Of a DNA stretch of 64,000 bases, positions 9,681 to 18,518 are shown piece after piece. The DNA lies in NCBI GenBank assembly GCA_000403255.2, contig KE159594.1:349673-413672 (forward strand), in the 5' to 3' direction. Positions within the stretch are counted from its first letter, which is position 1. Each line of letters begins with the position of its first letter. Position numbers and translations under genes: made by a program. Source of the stretch: Lachnospiraceae bacterium 3-1 (lineage in GTDB: Bacteria; Bacillota; Clostridia; Lachnospirales; Lachnospiraceae). Under the pieces are notes generated by a model. That model was not told the DNA's origin and searched no databases. It was given only the letters and a program-made list of their open reading frames with translations.

Positions 9681-9902
9681 CTAAGATGTTTCCCCATTCT
9701 CTTTCACTTTTTCCTGATTTTGTTCCATTCTGAGCGTAAGCAGGGCTTCCGTTTCATAATTTAGCTGTTCCTCATATTCTTCCTGGCGCTGCTCCCTTTC
9801 CTTTTGTTTAAACATTTTTAAAGCTTCCATGATTTCCTTTCTGCTTATTTCTCCCGTGCCATCTGCTATCTCTCTACATATTTTTCTTATAGTATCATCC
9901 AT
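9681..9902 (-). CDS. Small charged hypothetical protein (73 aa)
   Basis: ATG preceded by GAGAGGAAG. The product MDDTIRKICREIADGTGEIS is followed by a very charged helix rich in Glu, Gln and Lys (residues 30-60). It is probably cytoplasmic. No family recognised. It lies alone between decayed fragments, so it may be a leftover of the integrated element. Confidence 0.4.
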   Translation of the reverse strand: MDDTIRKICREIADGTGEISRKEIMEALKMFKQKEREQRQEEYEEQLNYETEALLTLRMEQNQEKVKENGETS

Positions 9903-10208
9903 TTTTCTTCCTCTCTTTCTAGTAATAAAATAAAAATTATTCTTTTTGCACCATTGTCCAAATTATTTCTTTCTTGTATTATGACGGTTCCACAGATTTT
10001 TTCAAAATACAATTGTATGAAATACTTTGTCCATTTGTCTAAAATTTTCTGTACATTTTGGGACAATTTTATTTCCGGCATCTTTATTTCATTTTACAAA
10101 CAAAAGAGGACATACGTTTGTCTTTCTCAGAAATTTTTCCGATAAATTTTTTAAGAGAGCCCTTTTATATAATGCCATAGACCAAGCTAGATTTTCCTAT
10201 TACACTTT

Positions 10209-10350
10209 TCAAAGCGGTTTCATTACCCGCCGTCTTACTTCCATTTTCTTATCCATGAGCCCCAAATCAAAAATTTCCAGGCTTTGGATAAATCCCTCAT
10301 TTTTATCATTCCATAAAATCACAAAAATACAGCTACAGGTATCCCCATAG
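10209..10350 (-). pseudogene. Short C-terminal gene fragment
   Basis: One frame reads DTCSCIFVILWNDKNEGFIQ-SLEIFDLGLMDKKMEVRRRV-MKPL and then stops at 10209, with no start upstream. It looks like the end of a lost gene. The rest of 9903-10447 holds no gene I can support. Confidence 0.25.
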
Positions 10351-10447
10351 CTGCATTACAATTTATTGGCTTTTATGCCTTATTCATTTGTTCTCCACTT
10401 TTCAATAATCATGCCAGATACTTAGGCAGCTTTTGCATAGTTCTCAT

Positions 10448-11128
10448 TCACTGCCCAGTCTGCCGCAGCGCTTCAATCTCCCAGTCTGTCAAATTAGTAA
10501 GCAATTTGATATACTCAATATCTTCTCCACGCTGGAGCATGATTCTTGCTTGCCTTGTAAATTTTTCTTTCACATATTTTTCCGCATATTCTTCTGCATA
10601 TTTCTCCGCATATTTTTCTACTTCCGGTTTCATTAATTCCATCAATGCTGATGCCATAGCGTCATTCTCCTTCATTTTTTCAAACACTGTCTCATTTGCA
10701 GATGTAAAAACCTGCACAATTGCCTCTGCCAGCCGCTTATCCTCATTTTGGGTCAATCCATAGGCTGTCTCCACCAGATTTCTTGCTTTCTCTTCCGTCA
10801 GCGCAGACAGCCACTGAAAGAGGCCAGCATCCATTTCTTCCGTTACTACTATCTGCACCTTCAAAAAACTTATTCCATGAAGCATATAGATCCCTTTATG
10901 CCTCTGAACATACCCCATTCCCTTGGAAGTAAGACAGTTTAATATATCGAAATGCCCTTTACTGACAACCAGGGACAAGGTCACATCCCACGTCTGATGC
11001 CTGTCACAATAATAATATGTGTACGCCAATGTCTGGCAAATGGAAAACTGGTTGAAATTATGGTCTTCCGTTAAATTAAACTCATTTATAAACTGCAGCG
11101 ACCTGTTTCCCTTTAATTCTAACCGCAT
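10448..11128 (-). CDS. Hypothetical protein with Rpn-like C-terminal tail
   Basis: A 226-residue frame. The N-terminal two thirds contain an alpha/beta domain (HQTWDVTLSLVVSKGHFDIL...GISFLKVQIVV). A helical stretch follows, with repeats of the type EKYAEKYAEEYAEKYVKEK at about 168-190 and the ending DWEIEALRQ. Such repeats are usual in the tails of Rpn/PDDEXK_2 transposase-like proteins, but the nuclease core is not visible. The frame begins abruptly, with no ribosome site before ATG 11128, so an upstream part may be missing. Confidence 0.45.
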   Translation of the reverse strand: MRLELKGNRSLQFINEFNLTEDHNFNQFSICQTLAYTYYYCDRHQTWDVTLSLVVSKGHFDILNCLTSKGMGYVQRHKGIYMLHGISFLKVQIVVTEEMDAGLFQWLSALTEEKARNLVETAYGLTQNEDKRLAEAIVQVFTSANETVFEKMKENDAMASALMELMKPEVEKYAEKYAEEYAEKYVKEKFTRQARIMLQRGEDIEYIKLLTNLTDWEIEALRQTGQ

Positions 11129-11213
11129 TGCAACGCAAAAAGCTGGATGTCATTGTGTCTTTGCCATAAATTCTCCTTGCTGTGCATCCGTGCCTGCACT
11201 TTAATTGCCTTCA

Positions 11214-11652
11214 TTATCTGTTATCACTATAATCTGGAATTTCTGAAAACACAACCGCCAATTTTCCTTCTTTTGCAAAGCTAAACCAAGAATCCCGTCC
11301 TATAATGATATGGTCGTAAAGCTGCATGCCCATAAACTCCGAAGCTGCCCACACCTTATGCGTCACTCTGAAATCTTCTTTTGAAGGGTTTGAAAATCCC
11401 CCTGGGTGATTATGGATAAGAACAATCCCTGCAGCCCCGCATAACAATGCCCGGATAAAAATTTCCCTTACTCCAACTAACGCTGCATTATGCGTGCCAT
11501 GGGCACCTCGAAAAATCCGATTGGCCTGCAGCCAGAGGTCATACAGATCAAATATATAAATCCTTTATGTCTGTATATTTTGTTGGAAAATCCGCCACTA
11601 AAATATTTTTTCCATCCCCATTAAGGGCAATGTCCAGTTCCTGTATTTTCAT
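11214..11652 (-). pseudogene. Element-type RadC/JAB protein with one frameshift
   Basis: Starts at ATG 11652 as MKIQELDIALNGDGKNILVA-DFPTKYTDIKDLYI and hits TGA. One base away the frame continues DLYDLWLQANRIFRGAHGTH-NAALVGVREIFIRALL and then the JAB metal motif LIHNHPGGFSNPSKED. The protein would be about 145 residues, the short RadC form carried by conjugative elements and prophages rather than chromosomal RadC. A single-base deletion near 11570 breaks it. A second, tiny echo of its C-terminus (AVVFRGFQIIIVK) lies near 12120-12170. Confidence 0.75.
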
Positions 11653-11846
11653 TTCTGTCACCTTCCTTAAATAATAATTCAATTATTATAGGAGCCTTCG
11701 ACTTCCATATTAACCCCCATCTTGCTTAGCTTGTCGTCTGGCCGCATGATGAGGGGGTTCTATGATAAATCCATACCTGTTCTAAAAACAACGGCACAGA
11801 AAAAGAGATACCCAAAGGCATCTCACCTTAACTCATTTCCAATTCT

Positions 11847-12006
11847 ATTACTGCGGCGGTTAAATATCGCAGTAGATTGCGCAGAACAAATCTTTATATG
11901 CAAGGCAGAAGATTGATCGGCAGCGAGGGCTACAGCGATTGATGACAACGCGTCAGATGGAGGTTTGGGCAAGCAAAATGTTGTGATATTTAACCACCGG
12001 AGTAAT
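11847..12006. repeat. 160-bp miniature inverted-repeat element
   Basis: ATTACTGCGGCGGTTAAATA at the left and, inverted, ATTACTCCGGTGGTTAAATA at the right enclose about 115 bp with no gene. The same terminal sequence occurs as a bare palindrome at 24183-24229 and as a single end at 57866-57886. The ends look like IS terminal repeats without a transposase. Confidence 0.65.
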
Positions 12007-12305
12007 ATATTGAGTTCCTACTTCCCATAGCTAAAATTTCTTTAAATTGGAGTAAAACAAGCAACTGCATATTTCTTCATAGCTACATAATCTCTCTTGA
12101 TTTTTCCACTGCTCTTTTTACTATTATAATCTGAAATCCCCGAAACACAACTGCCCTTTTCATCTGCCGTCCATTAAAATTTCACTTTAAAAACCACATC
12201 GAATGCCTTTTCTGCCATAATAAAAAAATGGGTGTAAACAAGGTACAAATTCCTGCTGACAGATACTGCAAGCCCTTTATTTACTGAATTTTATTTCGCT
12301 GGTTC
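12007..12305. other. Gene-free spacer with a RadC vestige
   Basis: No gene can be supported. About 50 bp near 12120-12170 resembles the 3' end of the RadC-like gene on the minus strand. Confidence 0.4.
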
Positions 12306-12530
12306 AGATGTTGCCGTGGCAGACGAATAGTATTTTTATCATTGTGGTTTTTCCTCCTTTTTTGCGCTGATTTGCCGTGTTTTGGCACGTTTTGCGGGGT
12401 TTATTTTTTTAAAGAAAATTGTTAAAAAAATCACAGAATGAGCAAAACGGGGCAAAATGTGGCAAGTTGAAGCCGTCAATCGTAGTAAAAACGTAGTAAG
12501 AATTGGGGGTTTTTACTACTATGGCTATTT
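12306..12530. repeat. att-like repeat copy 2
   Basis: On the minus strand it starts with ATG at 12342 and codes MIKILFVCHGNI before diverging. The plus-strand core is TTGCCGTGGCAGACGAATAG. To the right lie GTGTTTTGGCACGTTTTGCG and, after 60 bp, GAGCAAAACGGGGCAAAATG, in the same order as copy 1. It is a detached 5' end of an LMW phosphatase gene, as left by integration of an element at that site. Confidence 0.7.
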
Positions 12531-12692
12531 TAACACATGAAACTATATCTGAGTCTAAATACAATTATCAATAAATGGTCGTAGCTAATATAAACTATGT
12601 ATTGAACTTATTTGCTTTGTAAAAATTTTTCAAACAAATCATTGAACATTTTAAAAATTATATATTGCAACTACTATCCCTTTTTTCAATTA

Positions 12693-12986
12693 TCACTTTA
12701 AAAATTTATTTAAATCAACATTAATACCTACTGCTTGCATATTCTTAGCTAATTCAAATTTCCATGCACCTGCTGAATCCATATTCGTATATACCACCCC
12801 AGTAATATCACCTGGTGTTTCCACGTTTCCTTTAACAAGTATATCTCCTTCTTCAAAAGGCATCTCAAAATTAGTAGTAAGAACTTTCCCACACTCGCTC
12901 TGCAAATTAACACTTATATTTTCGTATTTTTGCCCAGATGATTTTATTAATGTTACTGGTTGTAAATCCTTTCGTAATAGTCTCAA
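12693..12986 (-). CDS. Hypothetical 97-residue protein, TTG start
   Basis: AGGAGG stands eight bases before TTG at 12986, which fixes the start. The product (MRLLRKDLQPVTLIKSSGQK) ends AKNMQAVGINVDLNKFLK. It contains a small beta-rich region with GDITGVVYTNMDSAGAWKFE. Predicted soluble. No family recognised. It lies between att-like copy 2 and the integrase fragment, so it is probably cargo of the element. Confidence 0.55.
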   Translation of the reverse strand: MRLLRKDLQPVTLIKSSGQKYENISVNLQSECGKVLTTNFEMPFEEGDILVKGNVETPGDITGVVYTNMDSAGAWKFELAKNMQAVGINVDLNKFLK

Positions 12987-13243
12987 TAATAAGTCCTCCT
13001 AATTTTTGTAAATCATAACAGAATTTGTACTTTCTACAATAAACCCCATTTGCTTTGGCATTTCCTTAATGAAAAAACTTCCTGTATCCAATATTTAGAT
13101 ATTTCTTTTATTAAATTTCATTCAAATATATCTGTACATAGTATCCTTACTTTTTCCGATATTTTATCACAAACAAAACCATTTGGGGAGTAGAAAATTT
13201 AAAAAAACGCCCAGCCGAAGCAGAGCGCCTTACCATTTCCTTA

Positions 13244-13777
13244 TCAAATTGCCCGGAACATCTTCAGCGACACAGCCCTTTTACCCTTCGCCTTTTCCAG
13301 TTCCTTCCTCGCTACCTCCAAATCCTCCATCCGCTTCAGTTCATCCGCAGCATCCTCCAGTCCAAGATGCGTGTATGTATTCAGCGTCACCCCAATATCA
13401 CTATGCCCCATCAGGTACTGAAGCGTCTTTGGATTCATTCCCGACTTTGCCATGTTGCTGCAATAAGTGTGGCGGCAGACATGGGGCATGATGTTCGGCA
13501 TCTGCACCCGGTAAATATCATTGTACCGCTTGTCCATATGATTGAAACGGTGTTCCCAATGCATCGCAACCAGCGGGTTGCAGTCCTTATCCACAAAAAG
13601 GAATCCGCTGTACCCATCAATCACCTTTTCAAACCTTGGCGGCTCCCTGTCCTCAATGATGCCCCGGAAGCATTCGGCAACCTCCTCCGTCATAGGCAGT
13701 TTCCTCGTTCCCGCATTTGTCTTTGTGGATTCAATCACCAGCTTCATGTTTGTCCTGCTATACTTAAATTGTAACAC
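13244..13777 (-). pseudogene. C-terminal fragment of a tyrosine integrase
   Basis: The 177 codons correspond to the second half of an ICE/prophage tyrosine recombinase. The segment TNAGTRKLPMTEEVAECFRG is followed by the conserved HVCRHTYC (His and Arg of the active site), GHSDIGVT and the nucleophile region TYTHLG. The SAM-like N-terminal domain and the first catalytic Arg are absent, so it cannot recombine DNA. Integrases of this type are common in Lachnospiraceae ICEs. Its position between att-like copies 2 and 3 makes it the best candidate for the enzyme once acting at the phosphatase site. Confidence 0.8.
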
Positions 13778-13955
13778 AAAGTATTATTCAAAAGACGGTC
13801 ATCCTAAACTAACCAATACCTTCATAAAATCACATCCTTTCCAAATCTATAATAGCAGCAAAATGTCACAGAATCCTCACAAGAAATCTATTTATTTTCT
13901 TCCTCTATCTGCCAATTTATCAGCCTTTTCGCTTGCATAAAGCATTTGACAATTC

Positions 13956-13988
13956 AAAAAGCCCCACCGAAAACTAATCCAGTGAGGC
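13956..13988 (-). terminator. Terminator of the HigBA-type pair
   Basis: On the minus strand GCCTCACTG and CGGTGGGGC pair imperfectly around an AT-rich loop and are followed by TTTTT, directly beyond the antitoxin stop codon. Confidence 0.65.
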
Positions 13989-13995
13989 CATTGCT

Positions 13996-14283
13996 TTAAA
14001 TATTCTGCTTAGGTACAAACTCAATTTTAAGAGCCATCCCCATTCCTTCTGCCAATCTTTTAAGTAAATTAACGGAAGGATTTCTTGTTCCATTCTCCAA
14101 CTTGCTAATATCTGCCTGATTAATCCCTGTACGTTCTGCAAGTTCTTTCTGTGTCATATTCTGTGAAGTTCTAGCTTCTACAATCGCCCTAATCACATCA
14201 AGTTCAGGTTGGATGTCTTCATACTCTTTTACAAAGTCTGCATCTTTCATTTGCTCTTCTTTAAATTGTTTTAATGATTTCAT
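13996..14283 (-). CDS. HigA-like XRE antitoxin
   Basis: A 95-residue DNA-binding protein. An N-terminal helix leads to an XRE helix-turn-helix (TQKELAERTGINQADISKLE) near residues 44-65 and a short tail MALKIEFVPKQNI. Partnered with the preceding RelE-type toxin, whose gene overlaps by four bases (ATGA), it fits the HigA antitoxins, which bind the toxin and repress their own promoter. The toxin-first order is typical of HigBA loci. The gene is intact with its own terminator. Confidence 0.8.
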   Translation of the reverse strand: MKSLKQFKEEQMKDADFVKEYEDIQPELDVIRAIVEARTSQNMTQKELAERTGINQADISKLENGTRNPSVNLLKRLAEGMGMALKIEFVPKQNI

Positions 14284-14636
14284 GACTTTCCCATCCTTTC
14301 CTTAAAGTCAGCTCTTCGTTCTTTGGCTAACCTAATTTCTTCTGGTGGCGTCTTTTGTGTCTTCTTAACAAAACCATTTGTTAGCACTATCTTTCCCTCA
14401 TAGTAAAAGAAATATAATACTCTGGTAATATTATTACCAACTTTACATCTAATCTCAAATATGCCATCATCAATCGGCTTACTATATGGTTCTCTAAGCT
14501 GATTTCCCCTTTCTTCCAGTAATTCAAGCAATCCTACCATTTTAGCGCGTATTTTCACGTCCAATGATACAATGAATTCTTCTACAGGGCAGTCACCATT
14601 CTCTTTTTCATAAAAAATCACTTCAAATTCTGTCAT
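14280..14636 (-). CDS. HigB/RelE-like toxin (phage Gp49-like)
   Basis: A 118-residue protein starting MTEFEVIFYEKENGDCPVEE. The ATG at 14636 was chosen because AAAGGAGAT lies just upstream. The conserved core (LREPYSKPIDDGIFEIRCKV...RVLYFFYYEGKIVLTNGFVK-KTQKTP) is that of the Gp49-like HigB toxins, RelE-fold ribonucleases that cut mRNA on the ribosome. It is coupled to the XRE antitoxin downstream. The residues expected in such toxins (Arg and Lys around GFVKKT) are present, so it looks functional. Confidence 0.82.
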   Translation of the reverse strand: MTEFEVIFYEKENGDCPVEEFIVSLDVKIRAKMVGLLELLEERGNQLREPYSKPIDDGIFEIRCKVGNNITRVLYFFYYEGKIVLTNGFVKKTQKTPPEEIRLAKERRADFKERMGKS

Positions 14637-14901
14637 GGTATCTCCTTTGTAATCATTGTATGGTATATATGCCATGTTGTCAATTGAATACTTATAATTC
14701 CCTTGTATAAATCTTTTTATGTTATCAAAAATATTTACGGTTGAACTCTACAAAAAAATCTTTTCTACTTCTACAAATTATTCCGTCTCAAATTTTTCCA
14801 TTCCCCCTAGTATAGCTTTTGGGGTAAATACGTGGTAAACCAAGTCCTCAAATTCTTCAAAAGCATTGATTTTACTGAGAATTGCACATACAAATCATAT
14901 C

Positions 14902-15110
14902 CTGCCGTGGCAGAAGAAAAGTATTTTTATCATTGTGGTTTTTCCTCCTTTTTTGCGCTGATTTGCCGTGTTTTGCGGCGTTTTGCTCGGGTTGTATTTT
15001 GCGGAAAGATTGCTAAAAATATCACAGTTTCGGCAAAACGGGGCAAAATGCGGCGTATTGAGGCCGTGAAACGCAGTAAAAGATGGGGTGTTTTAATACT
15101 CTGACTATTT
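14902..15110. repeat. att-like repeat copy 3
   Basis: Minus-strand ATG at 14933 codes MIKILFFCHGRI and then a stop. The core reads CTGCCGTGGCAGAAGAA. To the right, GATTTGCCGTGTTTTGCGGC and GGCAAAACGGGGCAAAATGC repeat the layout of copy 2 closely. It is the outermost detached copy of the phosphatase 5' region and marks the probable right limit of the integrated DNA. Confidence 0.7.
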
Positions 15111-15264
15111 TACCATAAAACGATTTATAATGCATCCATAGATGTGGACATAAATTTTGACCCCTATCCTATCTTGTGGACACTGGAAAATGCCCCGCTG
15201 GGACAGGGGATTTTATTATTTTCAATTCAGTTATGCTAGAGACAGCTTTGTTGATTAATTATAA

Positions 15265-16159
15265 AAACTATAAATGAGCAAATATGAAATTTTACCAAAG
15301 TTACGAAAAATGGCTTAAAACTAAAGACATCACGCCTCTGTGGGTGTATACTGTTTCTGCTAAGAAATACAATAACCTACAAAGGATGATGTCTTATAGA
15401 AAACAGTATATACCATTCAGAGCTGCTTTACAACTGCTTTAAAAAATTAAGTCTGTGCCAGGTTTTTCCACAGACGGCCATGAAACATATAATGGCCATA
15501 CTGATATCCGTCTTTTCTCTTGGATATCATGGACGCTTTCATCAAAAAAGGCTTCTATACCATTGGTGCGCTGAAGACGAACCAGATACTGTATCCCCGC
15601 GGCATCAGACAGAAAATCAGTGAGTTTGCCCTTCATTTACGGAAGACAGATGTCGGCGTCAGCCTCGTGACAGTTGGCAGCCGGAGCTATTATGTCTACC
15701 GGTATGAAGGAAACCTCAACGGCATTGATGATGCGGTGGCGCTAATCAGCTACCCAAAGGATGCGTTCCATGCCCCCAAAGCCCTGCGGGCTTTTATCAG
15801 CACGGATGTTTCTTTAAGCACCCGGGAGATACTGGACAGATATGTGGAGCGGTGGCCAGTGGAGGTGTTTTTCCGTCAGTCTAAAAACCAGTTGGCATTT
15901 GAAAGGTATCAGATTCGTTCATCGAAGGGGATCCAGAGGTACTGGCTACTGATGTCGCTGGCACATTTGATCGCCTGTACTGGATGCGGCGAAACCATGT
16001 CTTTTGAAGATGGTTATGCTAATATTTATAGCCATATCCAGGAGGAACGACTCCGATTCATTTACCAATGCGGTGCAAGGCACGTCCTTTTTGAGGAAGT
16101 CATGGCTTTAGTAGCATAGGCGTATTGTGTAATTTTTTAAATTTGCTCATTTATAGTTT
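15265..16159. mobile_element. IS4-like element, internally deleted, both ends present
   Basis: AAACTATAAATGAGCAAAT at 15265 and its inverted match ending at 16159 bound 895 bp. This is shorter than a complete element of this kind, and the transposase inside lacks its first half. Confidence 0.7.
15389..16119 (+). pseudogene. IS4/IS701-type transposase, N-terminal half missing
   Basis: A short start segment (MMSYRKQYIPFRAALQLL, 15389) ends in a stop. From 15520 the C-terminal half continues: MDAFIKKGFYTIGALKTNQI, YYVYRYEGNLNG, and the IS4-family YVERWPVEVFFRQSKNQLAF, which carries the catalytic Glu. The two Asp regions expected in the first half are missing. The remaining frame is clean to its stop, so the damage is one deletion rather than scattered decay. 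Confidence 0.75.
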
Positions 16160-16242
16160 CTAAAAAAGAATTTCGTTCAAGTACAGGGGAGCGGGCTGTT
16201 CCTGCTCAGGCAACATGGCCTTGAATTGTTACGTTTGAAGAA

Positions 16243-16845
16243 TTGTCACGTAGATTAGCATATAATGTTCGTTATAGGAAATGGATTCTAAATGATAGTA
16301 TTCTGCAACAAGAGGCTTTATGGAAAAATAAGAAAACCAGAATCTCCCCTTATATAACTGCAGACCAAAAAAATAATTCAAAATGGATAATAGGAACTTA
16401 TTCAAAGGAGCAATTATTAAGAAGAATGCAAGATACCTATTCTAAAGCATTATACACATACAAAACTTTTGTGGAAACTTTTTTGAACCCTTTAAAAAGT
16501 CAACTTTCCACATATTTAATATTGCCGTGTGAATTTGTTGGGATTCTCCAATATATTTGTGATGAGAATGAAAAATTAGCATCTTATCCTATATTTTCTT
16601 GGTATATGAAACCTTTGCCCATATCAGAGCCGAACCAAATAAATATTTGCTGTAAAGATGAAGATGAGATTTGGAATAATACGGCTATCTGCGATGATTT
16701 AATTATGGCGCAAAAAACGCTTCGCAAAGATGGTAACATATTTATCAACAATAAAATACATAATAGTGATGTTAAGCTATCCGAAACTCCTGTTACGGAT
16801 ATAATATATGAGTGGTTGGAAAACGATCTCAAAGAGATTGGCTAG
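16243..16845 (+). CDS. Hypothetical protein, probably a C-terminal fragment
   Basis: About 200 codons, from TTG at 16243 if that is a start; the frame is open a few codons further (IVTFEELSRRLAYN) to a stop. It has mixed charged and aromatic segments (KWIIGTYSKEQLLRRMQDTY, FVETFLNPLKSQLSTYLILP) and ends YEWLENDLKEIG. No family, membrane segment or motif recognised, and no ribosome site is seen. Being squeezed between an IS end and a toxin-antitoxin locus, it is most likely the tail of a disrupted gene. Confidence 0.35.
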   Translation: MSRRLAYNVRYRKWILNDSILQQEALWKNKKTRISPYITADQKNNSKWIIGTYSKEQLLRRMQDTYSKALYTYKTFVETFLNPLKSQLSTYLILPCEFVGILQYICDENEKLASYPIFSWYMKPLPISEPNQINICCKDEDEIWNNTAICDDLIMAQKTLRKDGNIFINNKIHNSDVKLSETPVTDIIYEWLENDLKEIG

Positions 16846-16902
16846 TTATAATCATTACAAAGCGGACAAACAGCCCTTTAATCTTTAGGTTAGAGGGCGT
16901 GT

Positions 16903-17382
16903 TTAATATTCCCTGCACTTCTTTTCCAATAACCCAAAGTCATTTGTTCTTTTTGCTAATGGTGTGGAATCCTTATTCCGCTTTTTATGATTGTAGACAA
17001 TCTCTGCATTTTTCCTTATCCGATCTTTATGCCTGTTTATTTCGCGGCTTTCAGCCTGCAAAAGAAATTTATAGTGTGGATCTTTTTCAGCATTGATATC
17101 AAATTCAATTAATTGTTCTTTGGGAACCGGAATCATATTGTTTATGTTGATAACCGCATAGTCTTTTATCTTGATAAAATCTACACTTTCTTTCATTTTC
17201 TTGTGTTTTGACTTAAACGAAGATAATGGTGCAAAATAATAAAATCCGTTGATCTCCAAAACAGTTCCTATATATTTTCGTCCAAACGTTCCGCCTTCAT
17301 GCAAAAATAAATGTTCCTGATATTGACTCAGGTATTTTATGTATGCATCTTTCACGCCATATATTTTAATATTGTTTTTCAT
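16903..17382 (-). CDS. Type III toxin, ToxN/AbiQ family endoribonuclease
   Basis: A 159-residue protein, the usual size of ToxN/AbiQ toxins. Near the N-terminus YIGTVLEINGFYYFAPLSSF (about 37-57) matches the conserved IGvl..i.g.kYfaPLsS region of the family, followed by a Lys-rich turn and a helical C-terminus. These enzymes cut RNA and are neutralised by a small repeat RNA transcribed from the same promoter. The expected hairpin terminator and two 38-nt repeats stand directly upstream. AAAGGA precedes the ATG. The whole locus appears complete; the size is compatible with the CptN group, which I cannot separate from ToxN by eye. Confidence 0.82.
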   Translation of the reverse strand: MKNNIKIYGVKDAYIKYLSQYQEHLFLHEGGTFGRKYIGTVLEINGFYYFAPLSSFKSKHKKMKESVDFIKIKDYAVININNMIPVPKEQLIEFDINAEKDPHYKFLLQAESREINRHKDRIRKNAEIVYNHKKRNKDSTPLAKRTNDFGLLEKKCREY

Positions 17383-17409
17383 AATATTCCTTTGTCTATC
17401 TACAGAAAA

Positions 17410-17434
17410 GGCAGAGACTTAAGCAGTCCCTGCC
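17410..17434 (-). terminator. Attenuating terminator between RNA antitoxin and toxin
   Basis: GGCAGGGACT and AGTCTCTGCC form a near-perfect stem with a 5-base loop followed by TTTTCTG, 27 bases ahead of the toxin ATG. In type III systems such a leaky terminator sets the excess of RNA antitoxin over toxin mRNA. Confidence 0.75.
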
Positions 17435-17437
17435 ATC

Positions 17438-17513
17438 TGTTAACTCGCTCACTTAAGGGCTGCGCATCACCCACTCATAACTTGCTCATTTATAAGGCTG
17501 TGCATCACCTACT
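17438..17513 (-). ncRNA. Type III antitoxin RNA, two 38-nt repeats
   Basis: Reading the minus strand, AGTAGGTGATGCACAGCC... (from 17513) and AGTGGGTGATGCGCAGCC... (from 17475) are two tandem repeats of 38 bases. They share AGTxGGTGATGCxCAGCC, TGAGCxAGTTA and a similar AT-rich centre. They lie between a promoter and the terminator of the toxin operon. In this family each repeat is cut out by the toxin and folds into a pseudoknot that inhibits it. Differences between the repeats are few and mostly in the middle. Confidence 0.75.
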
Positions 17514-17519
17514 ATATTT

Positions 17520-17547
17520 AGTATACACTATTTCTGATTAATTACAA
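17520..17547 (-). promoter_or_regulatory. Promoter of the type III toxin-antitoxin operon
   Basis: Minus strand TTGTAA (17547-17542), 16-base spacer, TATACT (17525-17520). Transcription would start about where the first RNA repeat begins. Confidence 0.7.
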
Positions 17548-17812
17548 CTTATTTTATGAATTTTTCAGAATTCCCTAATAATAAAAAGCTCTTGGCAAAT
17601 TGTAACAAAGTATTGATACCACCTATTACAACTATACATTTAGACACATATATAAGCAATTTAATTAGTAAAAATATACCAAAATTGTTATAAAAAAAGT
17701 AAGCGGAGACACACAATATACTTAAATGGCTTAAACATATATTTTGAAAGAACGGAACAACTTGTATTCAGGCATTGGAAAAAGTTACAAAGTGACAATA
17801 TGCAAAAAGGGC
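17541..17812. other. AT-rich spacer without genes
   Basis: No coding frame supported. GTAAGCGGAGAC at about 17699 resembles a second IS66-type terminus, but no partner was found. Confidence 0.35.
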
Positions 17813-17884
17813 GTAAGTAGGTAATAATCCGTACCTTGACAAAATAAGAAATCCCCAGTCGTTTGCTGGGGAATAGGTCAGACA

Positions 17885-18373
17885 CTATTTTTTAAGTTTA
17901 CTGCGACAATCGCCTGGAAGGTTGGAAGACAATGGAAGAAGTTCCAGCATATCTTCCTTTTTAGGAAATGCTCCGAGATCTTTCATTCTTTCCAACACAT
18001 AGGTTAAATAATTGTACGGCTTCCATCCATTCAGAAGTGCTGTTTCAGTGATACTATACACAGTCGCACTGATTTCCTCCAGTTCCAGTCCGAACCCATC
18101 CAGATCGGATTCCTGTTTTGCTTCATTGAAAAGATTCAGCTGGGTATAGCCGTCAGCATACTTTTCACGGGACTGGCCAAACCGTCTCCGCTGTGCGAGA
18201 GTAAGCCGGCCAGAGAGCATTGCGTTCAGGAATTCCAGTTCCTTTGTTTTTTCTTCGAGGATCTGGATTTTTGTTTCCTGTTTCTGCTGATGCTTCTGCA
18301 TGGCCTGCATCAGGGCGGTGATATTTTCTTTACTCATGCTGTCCAGCTGTTCTTCTGTAAAAAGCGGTTTCAT
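17885..18373 (-). pseudogene. IS66 TnpC transposase with central deletion
   Basis: The N-terminus is normal: coiled coil QKQETKIQILEEKTKELEFL then RRRFGQSREKYADGYTQLNL. After SDLDGFGLELEE the frame continues directly into the family C-terminus (TETALLNGWKPYNYLTYVLE then LELLPLSSNLPGDC). About 300 residues with the zinc-binding and DDE parts are gone, yet the frame is kept. Confidence 0.82.
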
Positions 18374-18518
18374 AGTGCAATCCCAACTTTCCTAAAGTCT
18401 ATGAACAGTATATCATAGATTTTCACAGGATACGACAGAAAACCGCTTCCGGGTATGTGGGAAAATCCGCATAAAATCAAGGAAATTTCGTCTTTTTGCG
18501 GATTGACAGGAACCGTAA

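Noticed and set aside
9887..10081. 64-codon minus-strand frame
   Set aside because: Overlaps the better supported 73-residue gene start, with no ribosome site or family.
11722..11916. 64-codon plus-strand frame
   Set aside because: It crosses the left terminal repeat of the 160-bp element and shows no coding signs.
13367..13940. Plus-strand frames opposite the integrase fragment
   Set aside because: They are shadows of the integrase coding strand without start sites or protein families.
17438..17513. Short tandem repeats that could suggest a CRISPR array
   Set aside because: Only two adjacent units without spacers, placed before a ToxN-like gene; they fit a type III antitoxin RNA. No cas gene is present.
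17699..17712. GTAAGCGGAGAC as a second IS66 end
   Set aside because: Only one short end, no partner or gene; could be chance.
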